Below are positions 20,800 through 32,147 of a stretch of DNA of 64,000 bases, in pieces; the stretch's first letter is position 1, and each line of letters begins with the position of its first letter. The notes beneath the pieces are model-generated. The model worked only from the letters and a program-made list of their open reading frames with translations. It did not search any database and was not told where the DNA came from. A program made the translations under genes and the position numbers. The DNA is from Amphiura filiformis (Eukaryota > Echinodermata > Ophiuroidea > Amphilepidida > Amphiuridae), in contig NC_092646.1 in the NCBI RefSeq assembly GCF_039555335.1, positions 31,998,880 to 32,062,879 of the forward strand, written 5' to 3'.

Positions 20800-22260
20800 T
20801 GGTAAAAAATAAGGCTGGCATTTGCGGGCGGGGTATTTGAATTGAATTTGAATGCATTTTGAAATCATTAAATAGAGTATGACATGAATACAAAGTATCA
20901 ATTTTCATATTAAAAATACAAAATATCTTTTTTTTAGGTCAACCATGAATGATCCTAGCATTTAGGTCTAGGTCCAGGGACACTACAAAACCGAAAAAAT
21001 AAAAAAATTTGTGGCCATTTTTTCAGGTCCCTCTTTAGGAGGGCCCTCTTTTTGCATCAGGCACCCCTTACAAGTGTTTGTGAACGGTCCCTAACCGACA
21101 GAAAGTTGTAAACTGCAGTTATAATTAAGGGCCACAAGATGTGCCTTTCCCCAGGGGGGGGCACTTCAATTTGAAATGGATATAGGTGTAGGGCTGGCAC
21201 TTTTGCACCCAGGGGCATTCAGTGAGAGCAAAATGTAAAAAATATGGGGTCAATGGGTGAGAACATGACCTTTTTTCTAAATGGAATCTTTGGGTGAGAA
21301 CCGAAACAGCGCCACAAAAACCTCGAAAATCAAATTTCTAGTTCTAAATGGCTTCAAATTTCTTTGTTTTTTCAAAATAAGTAACACAATCAGTGATAAA
21401 TGAAAGTTGCTGTTCAAATCGAACTTGTAAGGGTCTTTGGGTGACAAATGGAAAAATAAGGGGTCTTCGGGTGACAGAGCATGTGTTCGTAAAAAAATAT
21501 GGGGTCTTTGGAGGACAGCGATGCTGAAAAGGGGGTCTTAACAGCCCTACATACGCGTCACCTCCAAAGTTGGAGTGTCTCCCCCGCGCTGTCCCCTCCT
21601 TGGGTTTTGGTATTAACTTTATAATCAAAACCTTTTTTGTCTAATTAGAGAATAAACGATAGGAATTTTTGTTTTTACTGTCCTCTACTGTGTGATAGAC
21701 AACAGGTCCAATATTTTATTACGATAAAAATAATGGACATCTGCCTGTCGTCTGTCACACGATAGTATAAAAATTCCTATTCTTTATTCTCATTCTTAGT
21801 CCGTTAAATATTATTTTTATAACAAAACATGTTTTATTTTTCAAAAAATAATAAGTTACCACCATGAAAACTCTCTGTAATAAACAAAACATGTTTACCA
21901 TTTTAGTACGTTGCACGTATGCGATCTTGTTCGCGTATTATTATAAAACCTGCAACATACTCTTGCTTCGACAAGCGTCTTCCACAATGACCCTGGTGCT
22001 GTCATCTACGATGTTGTAGACCGCATGCAGAAAACCAATAAAAGTTAATGCTAACAAGCTAAGCCAGTTGGGTAGCGCGTCATAGGGGCGGGGGCACGGC
22101 GATCTGAAATTTTAAAAAATCCCATAGGAAAATTGCCGAAAAATGGCTTGTGGTGCAACCCAATCAGACACGGTGCCACCCAATCGTGGTTGGTGCCCCC
22201 CCAATATGATGACCCATGCTACGCCACTGAACTAAGCCACTCCCACCTACTAAAAATGGG
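20800..22260. other. Repeat-rich stretch before gene E
   Basis: About 20990-21092 is a truncated GGGACCGTTC MITE. 21140-21600 is G-run-bounded repeat DNA ('ggggtctttgggtgaca' reiterated). 21655-21795 is a 140 bp foldback (AATAGGAATTTTT ends). 22075-22235 is a small element with GTAGCGCGTCAT and ATGACCCATGCTACGCC ends. No gene recognised. Confidence 0.5.
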
Positions 22261-22485
22261 CCTTCACGAATTCCATATACAAACAAATAGTAATTTCAGA
22301 ATATGATATTCTTCATCTTCCAGATGCTGTGATTTATTAGTCCGTGTGCAGTACAATTCGATCATCACCACCAGGAGAAAGGTACAACCCTGATTTGTCT
22401 TGTCCGATTCTTTACTGAAGACGGGAAAGAACTGACTTGGTCCATGCTGAATATCGAATGATATTTAAATCTACCACAAGACACA
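22261..22485 (+). promoter_or_regulatory. Gene E 3' splice site and leader
   Basis: The acceptor CTTCCAG ends at 22323. The exon begins ATG CTG TGA. The leader resembles that of gene A ('cgatcatcaccaccagg', 'gggaaagaactgacttgg'). Confidence 0.6.
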
Positions 22486-22574
22486 ATGTTGAACACATGT
22501 AAAATTAACGTTAGACTTTTAAAACCATTCACTTGTAAATTTTGTGGAATATACCTCTATTCTTTGAATAGATT

Positions 22575-24538
22575 CCCTTACCAAACATGAATGCCTATTT
22601 GGCATTCTGTAGGCATTCGCCAAGCCCTCGAGTGCCAAGGATAGCGCTACTAGGTGGTCACTAGCACTCAGCAGCTAATGAATGCCTATAGAGCTGGTTC
22701 ACAGGCATTCCGAATGCCTCACAAGAATGCTACCGAATGCCTATTTACTCATTAAGCCCTCGTTAAAGCTCAATACTATTAACTTAGGCATTCCTATAGG
22801 CACTCAGTGGCATTCGGATAAGTCATAGGCATTCGGTTAAAAAATTCTTAAGTAATAGGCATTCCACTGAAAAATTTCTAAGTATTAGGCATTCGGTTAA
22901 AAAATTCTTAAGTAATAGGCATTCCACTGAAAAATTTCTAAGTATTAGGCATTCGGTTAAAAATGTATAAGTAATAGGCATTCCATTCAATTAGGCATTC
23001 TGCTAATAGCCTTGACTAGCATTCCTTAGTGGTTGACCCAAGGGTCAAACAGGTGCATGATGGGAATATATTTCTAACTGCCATTTTGAACTGGTGTGAA
23101 TGCAGAGATGATTGAATCTTAATCCTTTCATGTTTCCAGCTTTATTATAGGCCTTATTTTTCACTCTTTACATTTGGGATGTTAAATGACAATGCATATT
23201 ATGTGGACAACATCATACATGTATGGGATCCATGTATAGTTATCTTTGTGTGCAATAATATGCCACAATATGGATGGTGTAAGGTAAGCTTAAATATGAC
23301 TAGATGTAACTTTGAATATAGGTTTTTATGTAGGCAGTTTCTTGAAATATGGAATGGTCTGGTGTTAGGGAGGAGCTAGTTAGCATATTGGGGGATTATT
23401 AAAACATTAATAATAATAGTGTACATTTATACCACGCACAAATCCACTAAAAAAAGCACTCATATGGCGCAAAATTAGGGGAATTGTCTTTTTTTCACTT
23501 CATTTATTATGAAGGGAATAGTTTGGACCTCCACAGTTGTTGATTGTTATTTAATTTTTTTCCAGGAGTCAATTTGGAGAATTACATCAAAGAATAAAAA
23601 AGATAAACAATACTGAATTCTAAGCTGGTTTGACAATTATATCGTTCAACCAGAAGAACTTGGAGTCACATCTCCGGTAGTGTCTACACTAAAAATATCA
23701 TAGACTTGACAAAGACAGACGCTGAACTAAAATGCCTCTGCGTCTGCCACAATGGATAAAAAATGGAGTATATTCTGGGCTTACCATGTGCGATTTTCTG
23801 CAGTGCAGTATATTCCTATTCGTCACTCTCGTATAATTGCTTAGCCAGCATAGCTATATAATAATACAGTGGTTCAAGTGCTTCACCTGTAAGTGGTTGG
23901 AATACCTATAAGCGGTTGGAATGCCTATAGGCAGTTGGAATGCTTCTGAGGCGATTGGAAATTTCATTGGCGGTTGGAGTGCTTCATAGGCGGTTGGAAT
24001 GCCACTAAGTGGTTCGAGGGCCTAGCTCATTTACATATTTCGCCTCTGAGGAGGGCTTATGAACCACTTACGAACCACTAGTAGCGGTTGAGGGCTAAAT
24101 AAGTGGTTCGAGTGCTAACCTGTAGGCGGTTGGAATGCTTCCGAGGCGGTTGGTATGCTTCCTAGCTTTTGGAATGCTTCCTAGCGGTTGGAATGCTTCC
24201 TAGGCGGTTGGAATGCTTCCCAAGCGGTTCGAATGCTTCCTAGGTGGTTTAAATGCTAGGCGGTTTGAATGCCTCCTTGGTGGTTCGAATGCCTCCTTAG
24301 TGGTTCGAGTGCTTAGCTCATTTACATATTTCGCCTCTGAGGAGGGCTTATGAACCACTTACGAACCGCTATAAGCGGTTGAGGGTTAGCAAACAGGCGG
24401 TTGAGTGCTAACAACCGCCTATTAACTCAATGTTATAGTATTGGAGGCATTCACCATTTAGGCATTCATTACCGGTTCTTTACCATTCAATGGAATGCCT
24501 AGTGAGTGCTAGGGGAATGCTAGTTTTTTAGGTAAGGG
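22575..24538. mobile_element. 1.96 kb foldback-like element with inverted subrepeat arrays
   Basis: The ends are CCCTTACC at the left and GGTAAGGG at the right, inserted between codons for N-R and L-K-G-H of gene E with a 2 bp TT duplication (22573-22574, 24539-24540). The left third is packed with GGCATTC subrepeats, including a 60 bp unit repeated about 2.3 times without change (about 22826-22960). The right third carries the mirror motif GGAATGC in GCGGTTGGAATGCTTCC units, and a direct repeat of over 60 bp with a 291 bp spacing (24024 and 24315). The middle (about 23040-23870) is non-repetitive with no transposase-like frame. Confidence 0.85.
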
Positions 24539-24621
24539 TTGAAAGGTCACGTTGACAGACATATGATCAAATATGTTAGAACTACTGGAATCAAAAAGAC
24601 TAGAGAGGCACTTCGGTGTAA

Positions 24622-25098
24622 GGGGTGGTGCAATAATTATGTGTACCCCCGAAGTGAATTCTCAAAATGGTCTGCCAAAATCGCTTGCCCCCCTTTGGCC
24701 GTGCCAAAAACCTTTGCCCCCCCTTTCGACGTGCCAAAAACCTTTGCCCCCCCCCTTTGACGTGCCAAAAATCTTTGCCCCCCCTTACACATGCAAGATT
24801 TTGGGGAACCCGAATTTAAAACCTTAAATTGTCTTAACATATAATGCGAAAAGCAGCGAGCAGGAAATTTTGCATATTTGAACGTGTTAGTAACGTTTTC
24901 CTCGCCTTTTTAGGGCGTAATATAGAAACAGTGCCCAAAATATCTGTGCCAAAATTGCTTGCCCCCCCTTTCGACCTGCCAAAAATCGCTTGACCCCCTT
25001 TTGACCTGCCAAAAATGCTTGCCCCCCTTTTGGCCTGCCAAAAATCTTTGCCCCCCTATAATTCACCCCCGGGGTACACATAATTATTGCACCACCCC
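24622..25098. mobile_element. MITE GGGGTGGTGCAATAATTAT, TAA duplication (477 bp)
   Basis: The ends GGGGTGGTGCAATAATTAT and complement continue to ATGTGTACCCC. TAA flanks at 24619-24621 and 25099-25101. Paralogs show the empty site GGTGTAAATATCC. The interior has repeated 'tgccaaaaatcgcttgcccccc' modules and a central 'aattttgcatatttgaacgtg' segment shared by all family members. It sits inside the gene E coding exon. Confidence 0.92.
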
Positions 25099-26104
25099 TA
25101 AATATCCTCAAAAATCTGTCAATCTGAAAGGACACCTGTACACCAAAACTCACACTAAAGAGAAACCTTATCAGTGCCAGTATTGTCAGAAATGTTTTGA
25201 GCGAAGTCGTTACCTCAAACAACACATCAGAACTCACACTAAAGAGAAACGCTACCAGTGTGAGTATTGCCAGAAATGCTTTTCACTATCTAGTCATCTT
25301 CAAAGACACATCAGAACTCACACAAAAGAGAAACCCTATCAGTGTGAATATTGTCGAAACTGTTTTGCACACCCAAGTAATCTCAACAGACACGTCAAAA
25401 CTCACACAAAAGAGAAACCACATCAGTGCCAGTATTGTCAGAAATGCTTTACAGATTCGGGTACTCTCAAAGCCCACATCAGCAGAACTCATACTAAAGA
25501 GAAATACCATCAGTGTGAGTATTGTCAGAAATGCTTTTCACAATCTAGTCATCTCAAAGATCACATCAGAACTCACACTAAAGAGAAGCCTTATCAGTGT
25601 GAGTATTGTCAGAAATGCTTCATGCGAAATAGTTATCTCAAACAACACATCAGAACTCACACTAATGAGAAACCATATCATTGTGAGAATTGTCAGAAAT
25701 GCTTTACGCAAAATATTGATCTCAAAAGACACATCAGAACTCACACTAAAGAAAAACCCCATCAGTGTGAGTATTGTCAGAAATGCTTTTCACAATCCAG
25801 TCATCTCAAAGATCACATCAGAACTCACACTAAAGAGAAGCCTTATCAGTGTGAGTATTGTCAGAAATGCTTCATGCGAAATAGTTATCTCAAACAACAC
25901 ATCAGAACTCACACTAATGAGAAACCTTATCATTGTGAGTATTGTCAAAAATGCTTTACACAACGGAGTAATCTCACAAGCCACAGCAGAACTCATACTA
26001 AAGAGAAACCCTATCGGTGTGAGATTTGTCAGAAATGCTTTGCGCAAAATATTGATCTCAAAAGACACATTAGAACTCACACAAAAGAAAAACCCTATCT
26101 GTGA

Positions 26105-26594
26105 ATATTGTCAGAAATGTTTTGCGCAACCGGGTACTCTCAAAAGCCACATCAAAACTCACAACTCACACTAAAGACAAACCGCATCAGTGTAGGCATT
26201 GTCAGAGGTGCATCAAATTCACACAGTAGCGATCTCAAAAGACACCAACACCCACACTAAAGATAAATCTTAAGAGAGTATTGTCAGAACTAGAAATGCT
26301 TCATAGTACAGTATACTGCCTGGTTATCTCAAAAGACTCGGGCACATACTCATGTGGTCTACTCTTAAAGATCATGATCAGAACTCTACTAATAAAAACG
26401 CCTATCAGTGTGAGCATTGTCAAAACTCACACTGAAGCCAAATGTTATCATTTAATATCAGAAACATTTAGCAAGGAATACTATAATCTTCAGCGCCCCA
26501 TGAAAATTGTTGATGAAAAGAAACCATTAGTGTAAGTTTTGTAGCAGAATATCTCCAGATTGGTGCCACAACTGACTGTTCTACATACACTACC
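26105..26594 (+). other. Decayed fingers and 3' UTR of gene E
   Basis: Finger text AQPGTLKSH is in a shifted frame, then 'gatctcaaaagacacc' remnants and the common 3' UTR ('catgtggtctactcttaaag', 'ttgatgaaaagaaaccatta'). It is collinear with 9062-9544. Confidence 0.65.
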
Positions 26595-26965
26595 GGTACT
26601 CAAAGGATCAGATAGTGACAATCCTGTCAACCTCACACACAGAGCTGTGCATGGTATTTGGTCCACTTCAAGGGTCGATCGATCTACTGCACATTGTATT
26701 GGCCTCCACCTTTGCTGGTACAACCGCCCGTCCCACCCATACACACACACACACTCAGGCCCGTACGCAATGATAATTGTTTGGGGGGGGGGGGGGTGCT
26801 GATTTTGATGAATTATACCTTTTTCCAAAGGGGGGGGGGGTTGTGAAAAATGGACTTTCCAAAATTTGGACCTTGTTTGGACCCAAAAATCATGTTATTG
26901 TGACACTGTGACTGCTGTATCGATGTATCCTTTTGGGTCCATCCTTTGGTTCCCTGCTGCAGGGA
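26595..26965. repeat. Dispersed repeat R1, copy 2
   Basis: It matches 9545-9860 from 'gatagtgacaatcctgtcaac' through the G-runs to 'gactgctgtatcgatgtatcc'. Confidence 0.7.
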
Positions 26966-27605
26966 TAACCCTTCATAGTTCAGGTGAAACATGTAGGTCG
27001 GTCGTGTATACAAGTTGGTGTCCGTTCAGGAGCAAAATGATAAGCTGTGATTGTTTATTATAATTAAAAGGATATATGCAACAATTAATCAATTTTCAGA
27101 ATAACATAAAATGGTGTATTTTGATCTGGTCAACAAATTGGGTTACCGAAGTGCCGGGCCTGCAAGTGACGTTGTTCAAGCTTGTTGAGCCGGGAGGGGG
27201 GGCACACATTCTTGGGGCACTTTTTAAATAAAAAGCTCTAAAAAGGCTTAGGAAAACTGCATGGAAACACTTAAATATGCAAATTTTCCTGCTGGCTGCG
27301 CATGCAACATGTATATAGACCATTTAAAGTTTGCAAATTGGGATCCAACAAATTTGGTATAGGCCTACTATATGTATGCAGGGGGGGGGGGGCAAATATT
27401 TTTATCGGGCCGAGAGGGGGAAAGTGATTTTTGGACCGAGAGGGGGTGGCAAGCGATTTTTGGCGAGCCGTTTGGAAATTGGGGGCGCATAATTATTGCA
27501 CAGTCCCAAGATCAAGTGAACTATACTTTAGCTTACTTTCTTTTATTTAGATCATGTGTATTTCAATAGGATGTCTATTTAGTGGCGTGTTCCCTTAATC
27601 TGCCC
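26966..27605. other. Intergenic with MITE fragment
   Basis: 27376-27506 is a truncated G-rich MITE ending in AATTATTGCACAGTCCC. 27050-27130 resembles 53035-53120. No gene recognised. Confidence 0.45.
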
Positions 27606-27609
27606 TTAA

Positions 27610-28608
27610 GGACGCATTAGACCAAATCACTGCACGAAAGGTGCAATGAACTGGTTAAAAGTAGGCCTACTACTCCGGGCTACTACTAGTACTAGTATAT
27701 GGCTAGTGGAGGCAATGCGGTGTCCTTTATAGGGACCATGTTCTTCGTGAGGTTGGCGTGTTCTGATTAAAATGAAAAATGCTAGCCTATTAAAGTCATA
27801 ATGTACGATCTTTTTTCAGAATTTACCTTTATTTTTTTCAAAACCGATTTTTTGGCATATTTGTAATACACATGTTCTAACTTAAATCTATGAGCAAACT
27901 GTCAAATTCGTCCCATTTGTAGTAAAACGGGACGATTTTCTGTTGGTCCGACATAAAGTCATAATTTTTTTAGATTATGACTTTATGTCGGCCACGATCG
28001 CAAACCGTAGTCTCCTACAAAACTAAGCTTGGTTACGCTCCTCCACATGTGGAGGGAGCGTAACCAAACTGGCCGCGTAGGAGACCAACTCTGAGGCCGC
28101 ACTCGCTGTCCTAATCCAAATAGTGCGAGATGTTTCGAGTGATAGAGGTGAAGTTTATGATGTTGTTTCTTTGCAAATTCCCAATGTTTTTCGCGTCCAA
28201 ATGTATTGGGAACTTTCATAATGATTGATGCATATTATCATTTTAGAAGAAAAAAAGAAAAATCCAAAAATTTAAAAAGATCGTACATTAAGGCTTTAAT
28301 GACTAAAATAGATAAGAAATTATACAAATCGATTTCACAAGATAAGTAGGCCCTGTCCGAATTACTGCTAATGGAAGAAGTTTTAACGCTAGTTTCGGCA
28401 TTGAAATAGCGGCGCCGCTTTTTGTAACTTTTTAATAAAAAACTGAATCTGTTAAGTTAACCAAAATTGAAGCTTAAATGAAAATTTAGTCCTTAGTTAA
28501 TACAAGGATAAGAATTGAAAAATATCGTCCCGCGGGGGTAGAACGCCGGGTAAAAAAGTTAATATTTACGTGCTTTTCAATGGAGAAGTTATTTGGTGGT
28601 CTACGCCC
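27610..28608. mobile_element. TTAA-flanked element (999 bp) with nested insert
   Basis: TTAA lies at 27606-27609 and 28609-28612. The ends are GGACGCATTAGACCAAATCA and, from the right, GGGCGTAGACCACCAAATAA. A shorter copy in opposite orientation is at 31668-32138. About 27789-28300 is a nested element (AAGTCATAATGTACGATC ... GATCGTACATTAAGGCTTT). It contains a near-perfect hairpin at 28030-28068 (GGTTACGCTCCTCCACATG and complement) and another at 27948-27993 (CGACATAAAGTCATAAT and complement). piggyBac-like by target site (inference). Confidence 0.75.
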
Positions 28609-28821
28609 TTAACAAGAAAATATAGAGCGCCGCCACTATAGACGAATCCAAATTCACGCATTCATATACCTTAATCAGTGGCGTGTCCAGGGGGGGAGCT
28701 TAATGGCTGCCAAAGTTGGGTCCCCGTCGGCTCAATCTCACATAAAATGTGAAATAATGCGGCCTTGGAGGGTATTTTAAACTGCATTCTATCACCTGTG
28801 TTACACGTAGACAAAGAATAA
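28609..28821. other. Short intergenic gap
   Basis: Contains 'agagcgccgccacta', also at 12580 and 53405. Nothing else. Confidence 0.4.
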
Positions 28822-29209
28822 GGCCGTATAAAATTAATGTTTTGGTTCTCGTCCAGAGGATTTCCATGAATTGATGAGGGAGGAGGTGTTTTTTTTTTTT
28901 TTTTTTTTCAATGTCAAATTAGCATTGTCAGTTGTTTTCGTTATTTTCCAACAGTGCTCGAGGTATCGATGAGGCCCTTTTTTTTTTTTTTTTTTTTCAA
29001 ATGTGAGATTCTGAGGATAAACCCCTAGAGTACCACAAAAAGACTTGGAAGTGATGCTTGTTCTCTAATAAACTTATTTATATGTATGAAGATTTCATAA
29101 ATCATTCCAAAGTCTAAAAAATTGAAAAATCTAAAAAAAAAAAAAATCTGACAAATCCCAGAAATTGAGGAGGGAGGGACGAGAACCAAAATATTAATTT
29201 TACACGGCC
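28822..29209. mobile_element. MITE GGCCGTATAAAATTAATG, TAA duplication (388 bp)
   Basis: GGCCGTATAAAATTAATG at the left is complemented at the right (29192-29209, one or two changes), continuing through TTTTGGTTCTCGTCC. TAA flanks at 28819-28821 and 29210-29212. The interior holds two poly(T) tracts of about 20 nt. Confidence 0.8.
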
Positions 29210-29212
29210 TAA

Positions 29213-29678
29213 TGACAGAATACAACACAAAAGAATCTAATTTTAAGCGGGATTTTAAGCGGCTTTAATCCACCCAATTGGGCAGTCACTACACCAGTGT
29301 GGTGCATGCGGGGACCCGTCGTGGCCGACCAAATCCTGACCATGACTTGGCTGAGGTATTTCGCTCCAGACTCACTTTCCATGCAAAATGGTCGTATTTT
29401 ATAGTTCCTTGGCTCGTTGGATTCGTCTATATGACCAAACATTAATTGAACGAATCAGCTAGCGAGTTGAGGGCGCACACCACCAAATCAATGCGCCATT
29501 CAGGCGGCATAGAAGCGCAACACGTGACGTACGAGGCTGGCGAAGATACATGGCTGATTGCCCCATTCAAAATACACGGTTAGCAATTACAAATGGAAAA
29601 TTAACATACTTGTAGTGGGGTACTTTGTCGAACCCCGACGGTTTTAGAGTAAGATAATTTTGCTTTGACACCACATAA
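29213..29678. other. Intergenic, no gene recognised
   Basis: Moderately GC-rich unique-looking DNA. Short frames only. Confidence 0.4.
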
Positions 29679-29993
29679 GGGGCGCACCATTAGATTTCCG
29701 GGGGGCATGGGAGTTTTTGAAAAAAAAAACTTTGCCCACTAGTGAGAAAAAAAAAAAAAAACTTTGCCCACTAGTGAGACGAAAAAAACCAAATTGCCTT
29801 ACTGATGAGTAAAAAAAAAAAATTTCCCCCACCCAACTTTGTATAAAAATATACATTAAAATTGAAAAAAAAATAACTTCCCCGCCAAAGGCGGCGAAAA
29901 AAAAATAATTTGGTGCTCTTGGAGGCGACAAAAAAAAAATTCTGCCTGACCCAAACTCCCATGCCCCCCCCTGAGAATCTAATGGTGCGTCCC
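29679..29993. mobile_element. A-tract-rich MITE, TAA duplication (315 bp)
   Basis: Left GGGGCGCACCATTAGAT and right ATCTAATGGTGCGTCCC are complementary, with CATGGGAGTTT further in on both sides. TAA is at 29676-29678 and 29994-29996. The interior is a series of A-tracts separated by 'ctttgcccactagtgag'-like spacers. Confidence 0.85.
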
Positions 29994-30130
29994 TAACAAA
30001 TTTAGAATTGTTTGTGAAGATTTCATGAAATTGGCGATATCGTTTCCATCACCGCCTGTGTAACCCTAATGAGTTCCGGTAAAAACAGAATAATTTTTGA
30101 GGTAGTTTGAGCCTCTCTGTGGATTTGTAA

Positions 30131-30547
30131 GGGGCTGTGCAATAATTATTTACCCCGGGGTAAAATTTCAAACGGCTCGCCAAAAATCGCTTGCCCCCCC
30201 CTCTCGGCCCGCCAAAAATTGCTTGCCCCCCCCTCTCGGCCCCCCAAAAAACTTTGCCCCCCCTTGAACATGCCAAATTTTTGGGATCCCAATTTGCAAA
30301 CCTTAAATGGTCTAGATCTATGTTGCGAGCGCAGCGCGCAGGAAAATTTGCATATTTAAGCGTTTCCGTACTGTTTCCCTAAGCCTTGTTAGACCGTTTT
30401 ATTAAAAAGGCGCCCCATGAATGTGTGCCAAAAATCGCTTGCCCCCCCTCTCGGCTTGCCAAAAATTGCTTGCCCCCCCCTTTCGGCTCGCCAAAAATTT
30501 CTTGCCCCCAATTTTACCCCCAGGGCTCATAATTATTGCACAGCCCC
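30131..30547. mobile_element. MITE GGGGCTGTGCAATAATTAT, TAA duplication (417 bp)
   Basis: This is a complete member. GGGGCTGTGCAATAATTAT is at the left end and ATAATTATTGCACAGCCCC at the right end, with TAA at 30128-30130 and 30548-30550. The interior has the family modules 'cgccaaaaatcgcttgcccc' and 'aaaatttgcatatttaagcg'. Confidence 0.9.
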
Positions 30548-30550
30548 TAA

Positions 30551-31663
30551 TCAAAAAGAGAAGCATGTTACAGCTTAAATAAAAGATTAAGACCTATACA
30601 TGAATTTGGATCGCCCAAAAAGTTGCAAAACACAATTTTAAAATAAAGTAGGCCCGCGGATTGAAAAATGGCCAGAAACGGGTTTTCAGGGTATAGAAGG
30701 GGTCGAAAATGGTCATGGTGCTGTTTGAGCGCCCATATCTCGAAAATTAATCAGAAGACAACCCGTACATTGAAACATATATTAAAATTTCATCGATTTG
30801 CAATCGATTGGTAGTATTTTTATGGTCAAATTGTCAGTGCCGAAAAGGTCTGAAATCGTGCAGAGAAAAGGCGTGTTTTCATGTGTGTTTCAATGGGACG
30901 CTGCATTGGTGGTGTGCGCCCTTGAGAGTATCATAGCCTGGCATGCAGCTTCACAACTTTCGCCAACTTCGTGATACGGTATTAAATATTTTCTTTTCTT
31001 CATTTATACTGCTGGGGGCATGTAAATTGATAATAAATTAAATAATAATAATTGATCATGGTTGGGCTGGCTGTGAACATGTAGGTATCCCAGGCAAACC
31101 TTAGTTAACACATTTACTAGTCAGCGAAATTCGCCGAGACCGGGCGCAAACACAATGCATATTTACATAGAAATTTGAATTTTTTTCGAGAATAGGTTGG
31201 TGAAGGAAACCTACATAAATATGTTTTCTATACTTCACTTGACCCAAATATACGATTTTTTATGGTGATAATCAAGTCGCACATGGAATTTTAGAGGGAT
31301 TTTGATAGCAGTTCCATTAAAAAGCTGCTATCGCCATGCGATTAAGATCTAGAAACACCCCTAATAGCCGTTTTGGGGAATTTTGCAAGCAGAATCTTTT
31401 GATGAAAGTCAATCTTTGACAAGATGTAACTTTGTTACGGAAAGTGCTATGACAAAAATGTTTTCAGTTTTGGCTTTGTTTACTCAAGGGCTTTAATTTG
31501 ATATGTAAAATGATGCAGTTTGATGGCAAATTTGAATTCACCTAGGATACCTAGAACATGGTCATCCAGTAGGCCCCCTACGTTAAAATTTCGTAAGCTT
31601 TATACTAGTTTTCAATCGTGTGACTTTGTACTTTCGATGTGTTCGATCACCACGGACACCACC
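30551..31663. other. Repeat-rich intergenic
   Basis: 30935-31080 and 31090-31330 recur at 12999-13560. 31610-31662 ('tcaatcgtgtgactttgtac') recurs at 55733-55770. No coding sequence recognised. Confidence 0.5.
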
Positions 31664-31667
31664 TTAA

Positions 31668-32138
31668 GGGCGTAAACCACCAAATAACTTCTCCATTGAA
31701 AAGCACGTAGAAATCCACTTTTTTAAGCGGCGTTTTCTACCAGGCGTGACAATTTTTTTCACTTTTTAATGTCATCCCTGTATTAATTAAGGACTGAAAT
31801 TTCATTTAAGCTTCAATTTTGGGGAACCTTATAGATTCAGTTTTTTATTTAAAAATGTTGAAAAGCGACGCCGCTATTTCAACGCCAAAACTAGCATTAA
31901 AACTTGTTCCGTTAGCAGTAATTCGGACAGGGCCTACTTTTCTTGTGAAATCGATTTGTATAATTTCTTATCTATTTTAGTCATTAATAGGTTAGCATCT
32001 TTCATTTAAATCAGAACATGCCAACCTCACGAAGAACATGGTCCCTAAGGACACCGCATTGTCTCCAGTAGCCATATACTTTTAACCGGAACTCATCACC
32101 ATTGCACCTTTCGCGCAGTGATTTGGTGTCATGCGCCC
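31668..32138. mobile_element. TTAA-flanked MITE (471 bp)
   Basis: TTAA lies at 31664-31667 and 32139-32142. The ends are GGGCGTAAACCACCAAATAA and, from the right, GGGCGCATGACACCAAATCA. It is the reverse-oriented short relative of 27610-28608, lacking the nested insert. Confidence 0.8.
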
Positions 32139-32147
32139 TTAAGTTAA

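Larger units (their letters stand above)
22486..26104 (+). pseudogene. Gene E: 11-finger gene broken by two transposons
   Basis: Coding pieces are 22486-22574 (M-L-N-T-C-K-I-N-V-R to CKFCGIYLYSLNR), 24539-24621 (LKGHVDRHMIKYVRTTGIKKT...) and 25099-26104. The second in-frame Met of the family is Ile here. The third piece carries eleven intact fingers: [90 protein letters not shown] and AQNIDLKRH. It then reads KEKPYL and TGA at 26102-26104. Fingers 5-6 and 8-9 are near-identical, a 252 bp (three-finger) internal duplication. Removing both insertions with one copy of each target duplication restores the family text, so the breaks are transposon insertions and not decay. The finger array is otherwise undamaged and could still be read if the insertions were bypassed by splicing or a downstream start. 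Confidence 0.85.

Noticed and set aside
22826-22960. Exact 60 bp repeats that could suggest a CRISPR-like array
   Set aside because: There are no unique spacers and the repeat is contiguous. It lies in a transposon of an animal genome.
24959-25098. Apparent N-terminal extension (MPPLSTCQKSL...) of the gene E array
   Set aside because: It is encoded by the inserted MITE, not by the gene. Sister copies have the zinc-finger spacer here.
25197-26174. 325-codon second-frame ORF overlapping gene E
   Set aside because: It is a shifted-frame reading of the finger array (ISVSIVRNAL repeats), with no independent motif. Only its last few codons reflect real, frameshifted finger text.
29644-29962. Phe-rich small minus-strand frames
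   Set aside because: They are translations of A-tracts in a MITE.
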